A stretch of 14,841 nt of DNA from Intestinibacter sp964449895 (GTDB lineage Bacteria > Bacillota > Clostridia > Peptostreptococcales > Peptostreptococcaceae). The first letter of the stretch is position 1, and the number at the start of each line of letters is the position of its first letter. The translations under genes were made by a program, and so were the position numbers. The stretch is from positions 1-14,841 of the forward strand of contig CAYVBY010000026.1 of the NCBI GenBank assembly GCA_964449895.1, given 5' to 3'. The notes below the pieces were generated by a model, which saw only the letters and a list, made by a program, of their open reading frames with translations, did not search any database and was not told the origin of the DNA. Shown here piece by piece: positions 14,183 to 14,841 of the stretch.

Positions 14183-14398
14183 CTATTTTAATATTAATGC
14201 TAGTGCTCCTGATAAAAGAGTATCTAATGCCCATACTAAAATAGTAAACGAAATAATTGTAGCTAAAACTATACCTGTGTTTTTTAATAACTCAGTTTTT
14301 GTTGACCAAGTTACTCTTTTTAATTCTGCTATAGTTTCCTTAACATAAGTAACTAAACTAAATCTTTTTTTATCAGATTTATTCTTTTGAGTTGTCAT
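14183..14398 (-). CDS. secE: Protein translocase subunit SecE
   Basis: SecE clamps and stabilises SecY in the membrane channel for protein export. With the start chosen here it has 71 residues: a basic cytosolic N-terminus, the amphipathic segment YVKETIAELKRVTWSTKTEL (18-37), which carries the conserved K-x-V-T-W motif, and one membrane span (about 42-68, rich in Leu, Ile and Ala). This single-span form is usual in Firmicutes. The frame is open to an ATG at 14419 (78 residues), but that start has no ribosome binding site. The ATG at 14398 has AAGGATGTG six bases upstream, so it is preferred. It is located 23 bp after rpmG and 17 bp before nusG. Confidence 0.93.
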   Translation of the reverse strand: MTTQKNKSDKKRFSLVTYVKETIAELKRVTWSTKTELLKNTGIVLATIISFTILVWALDTLLSGALALILK

Positions 14399-14404
14399 TT
14401 TACT

Positions 14405-14413
14405 CACATCCTT
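14405..14413 (-). promoter_or_regulatory. Ribosome binding site of secE (decides the start)
   Basis: AAGGATGTG matches the AAGGAGGTG consensus at eight of nine bases and lies six bases before the ATG at 14398. The upstream ATG at 14419 has only an A-rich sequence before it. Confidence 0.7.
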
Positions 14414-14421
14414 AAACATTA

Positions 14422-14571
14422 CTATTTTGTTTCTTTATGAGTAGTATGTTTTTTACAGAATTTGCAATATTTTTTTAATTCTATTCTGTCTGGATTATTT
14501 TTTTTGTTTTTTGTAGTGTTGTAGTTTCTTTGTTTGCATTCAGTACATGCTAAAGTAACTCTTACTCTCAT
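14422..14571 (-). CDS. rpmG: 50S ribosomal protein L33
   Basis: This short gene encodes 49 residues starting MRVRVTLACTECKQRNYNTT. L33 is a small 50S protein near the E site. Two cysteine pairs (C9/C12 and C36/C39, the second as YCKFCKK) form a zinc-binding site, so this is the zinc-containing type of L33 rather than the cysteine-free paralogue made under zinc limitation in some Firmicutes. The ATG start has GGAGGTG at 14578-14584, six bases upstream. It is the first gene after the promoter at 14675-14703 and ends 23 bp before secE, in the standard rpmG-secE-nusG order. Confidence 0.97.
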   Translation of the reverse strand: MRVRVTLACTECKQRNYNTTKNKKNNPDRIELKKYCKFCKKHTTHKETK

Positions 14572-14674
14572 TTGCTACACCTCCAACTTTTTATACAATA
14601 ATATATATTGTTATATAATATTTTGAAACAAATTATCAAAATACTATTACCTTCCTTTAACCATTACCTTGTAT

Positions 14675-14703
14675 AAATTATCATAAATTTAAAAACATGT
14701 CAA
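14675..14703 (-). promoter_or_regulatory. Probable promoter of rpmG-secE-nusG
   Basis: A perfect -35 box, TTGACA (14698-14703), is followed after 17 bp by TAATTT with a TG extension (ATGATAATTT). Read with a 15-bp spacer, the -10 would instead be GATAAT (14677-14682). Either way it sits between the tuf terminator and rpmG, giving a leader of about 100 nt. The -10 is weaker than in the other promoters of the window. Confidence 0.65.
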
Positions 14704-14725
14704 TGTTTTTGTTTTTTAATTTGTT

Positions 14726-14757
14726 AAAAAAAGAGGAGTATAAACCTCCTCTTTTTT
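14726..14757 (-). terminator. Intrinsic terminator after the upstream tuf
   Basis: GAGGAG and CTCCTC, extended by six A-T pairs, give a 12-bp stem (14727-14738 with 14746-14757) around a 7-nt loop. A T-run follows in the sense direction. Because both flanks are A/T runs, it should also work on the plus strand. It separates tuf from the rpmG promoter. Confidence 0.93.
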
Positions 14758-14787
14758 ATTAACATATTATTTTAAACAAAATATTTA

Positions 14788-14841
14788 TTATTCTATTATA
14801 GATGCTACAACACCAGATGCTACTGTTCTACCACCTTCTCT
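14788..14841 (-). CDS. tuf: Elongation factor Tu, C-terminal fragment (cut by window edge)
   Basis: Only the last 17 codons and the TAA stop are visible, reading REGGRTVASGVVASIIE. This is the EF-Tu C-terminus (domain 3), with the REGGRTV(A/G)(A/S)G motif shared by nearly all bacterial EF-Tu proteins. It is a different copy from the tuf whose start is at the left edge, since both read in the same direction with 14.7 kb between them. A terminator follows 30 bp after the stop. Whether the two proteins are identical cannot be judged because the fragments do not overlap. Confidence 0.95.
   Translation of the reverse strand, partial: REGGRTVASGVVASIIE

Noticed and set aside
14399..14419. Upstream ATG giving a 78-residue SecE
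   Set aside because: No ribosome binding site precedes it, and the AAGGATGTG that serves the ATG at 14398 lies inside this extension.
14595..14611. Small hairpin ACAATA-loop-TATTGT before rpmG
   Set aside because: Six A/T-rich pairs in a very AT-rich leader are expected by chance.
1..14841. Mobile element, CRISPR array, tRNA, toxin-antitoxin or defence genes
   Set aside because: Both strands were read for these; all long frames on the minus strand are housekeeping genes and no spacer is large enough to hide such a system.

Overview
This window is the RNA-polymerase/ribosomal-protein/elongation-factor locus of an AT-rich Firmicute. All genes lie on the minus strand, so transcription runs from the right end to the left. 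In transcription order they are: 3' end of tuf, rpmG, secE, nusG, rplK, rplA, rplJ, rplL, rpoB, rpoC, rpsL, rpsG, fusA, and the 5' end of a second tuf. Several features point to Peptostreptococcaceae, close to Clostridioides difficile: the protein sequences, the tuf copy at each end, the direct rplL-rpoB and rpoC-rpsL junctions with no rsmC-like or L7Ae-like gene, and RpoB positions that match C. difficile numbering with a constant +15 offset. The genus is an inference from remembered sequences.

Right end (14841-12358): tuf ends at a strong terminator. A promoter then drives rpmG-secE-nusG, the Sec/antitermination block, followed by rplK-rplA. The rplK-rplA spacer carries a candidate L1-binding mRNA element. 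Middle (12357-7103): a near-consensus promoter five bases after rplA starts a recognisable L10 leader RNA and attenuator, then rplJ-rplL and a terminator. A 327-bp gap follows, holding a perfect 25-bp inverted repeat and a separate promoter, then rpoB-rpoC. Left end (3566-1): another strong promoter and a leader of about 190 nt precede rpsL-rpsG-fusA, then a hairpin and the next tuf.

The genes supply the translation and transcription machinery together: stalk and L1-arm proteins, SecE, NusG, the beta and beta' subunits, S12, S7, EF-G and EF-Tu. The cluster is conserved, but the sequence suggests it is divided into about four transcription units. Their promoters share one layout: TTGACA or TTGAAA, a 17-nt spacer, and a TG-extended -10.

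I see no mobile element, CRISPR array, tRNA, phage gene or unknown protein, and no new multi-gene system. The points that deserve a second look are a 15-residue RpoB insertion built on three 12-bp tandem repeats, a repetitive NusG expansion, the perfect inverted repeat before rpoB, and several structured untranslated regions.
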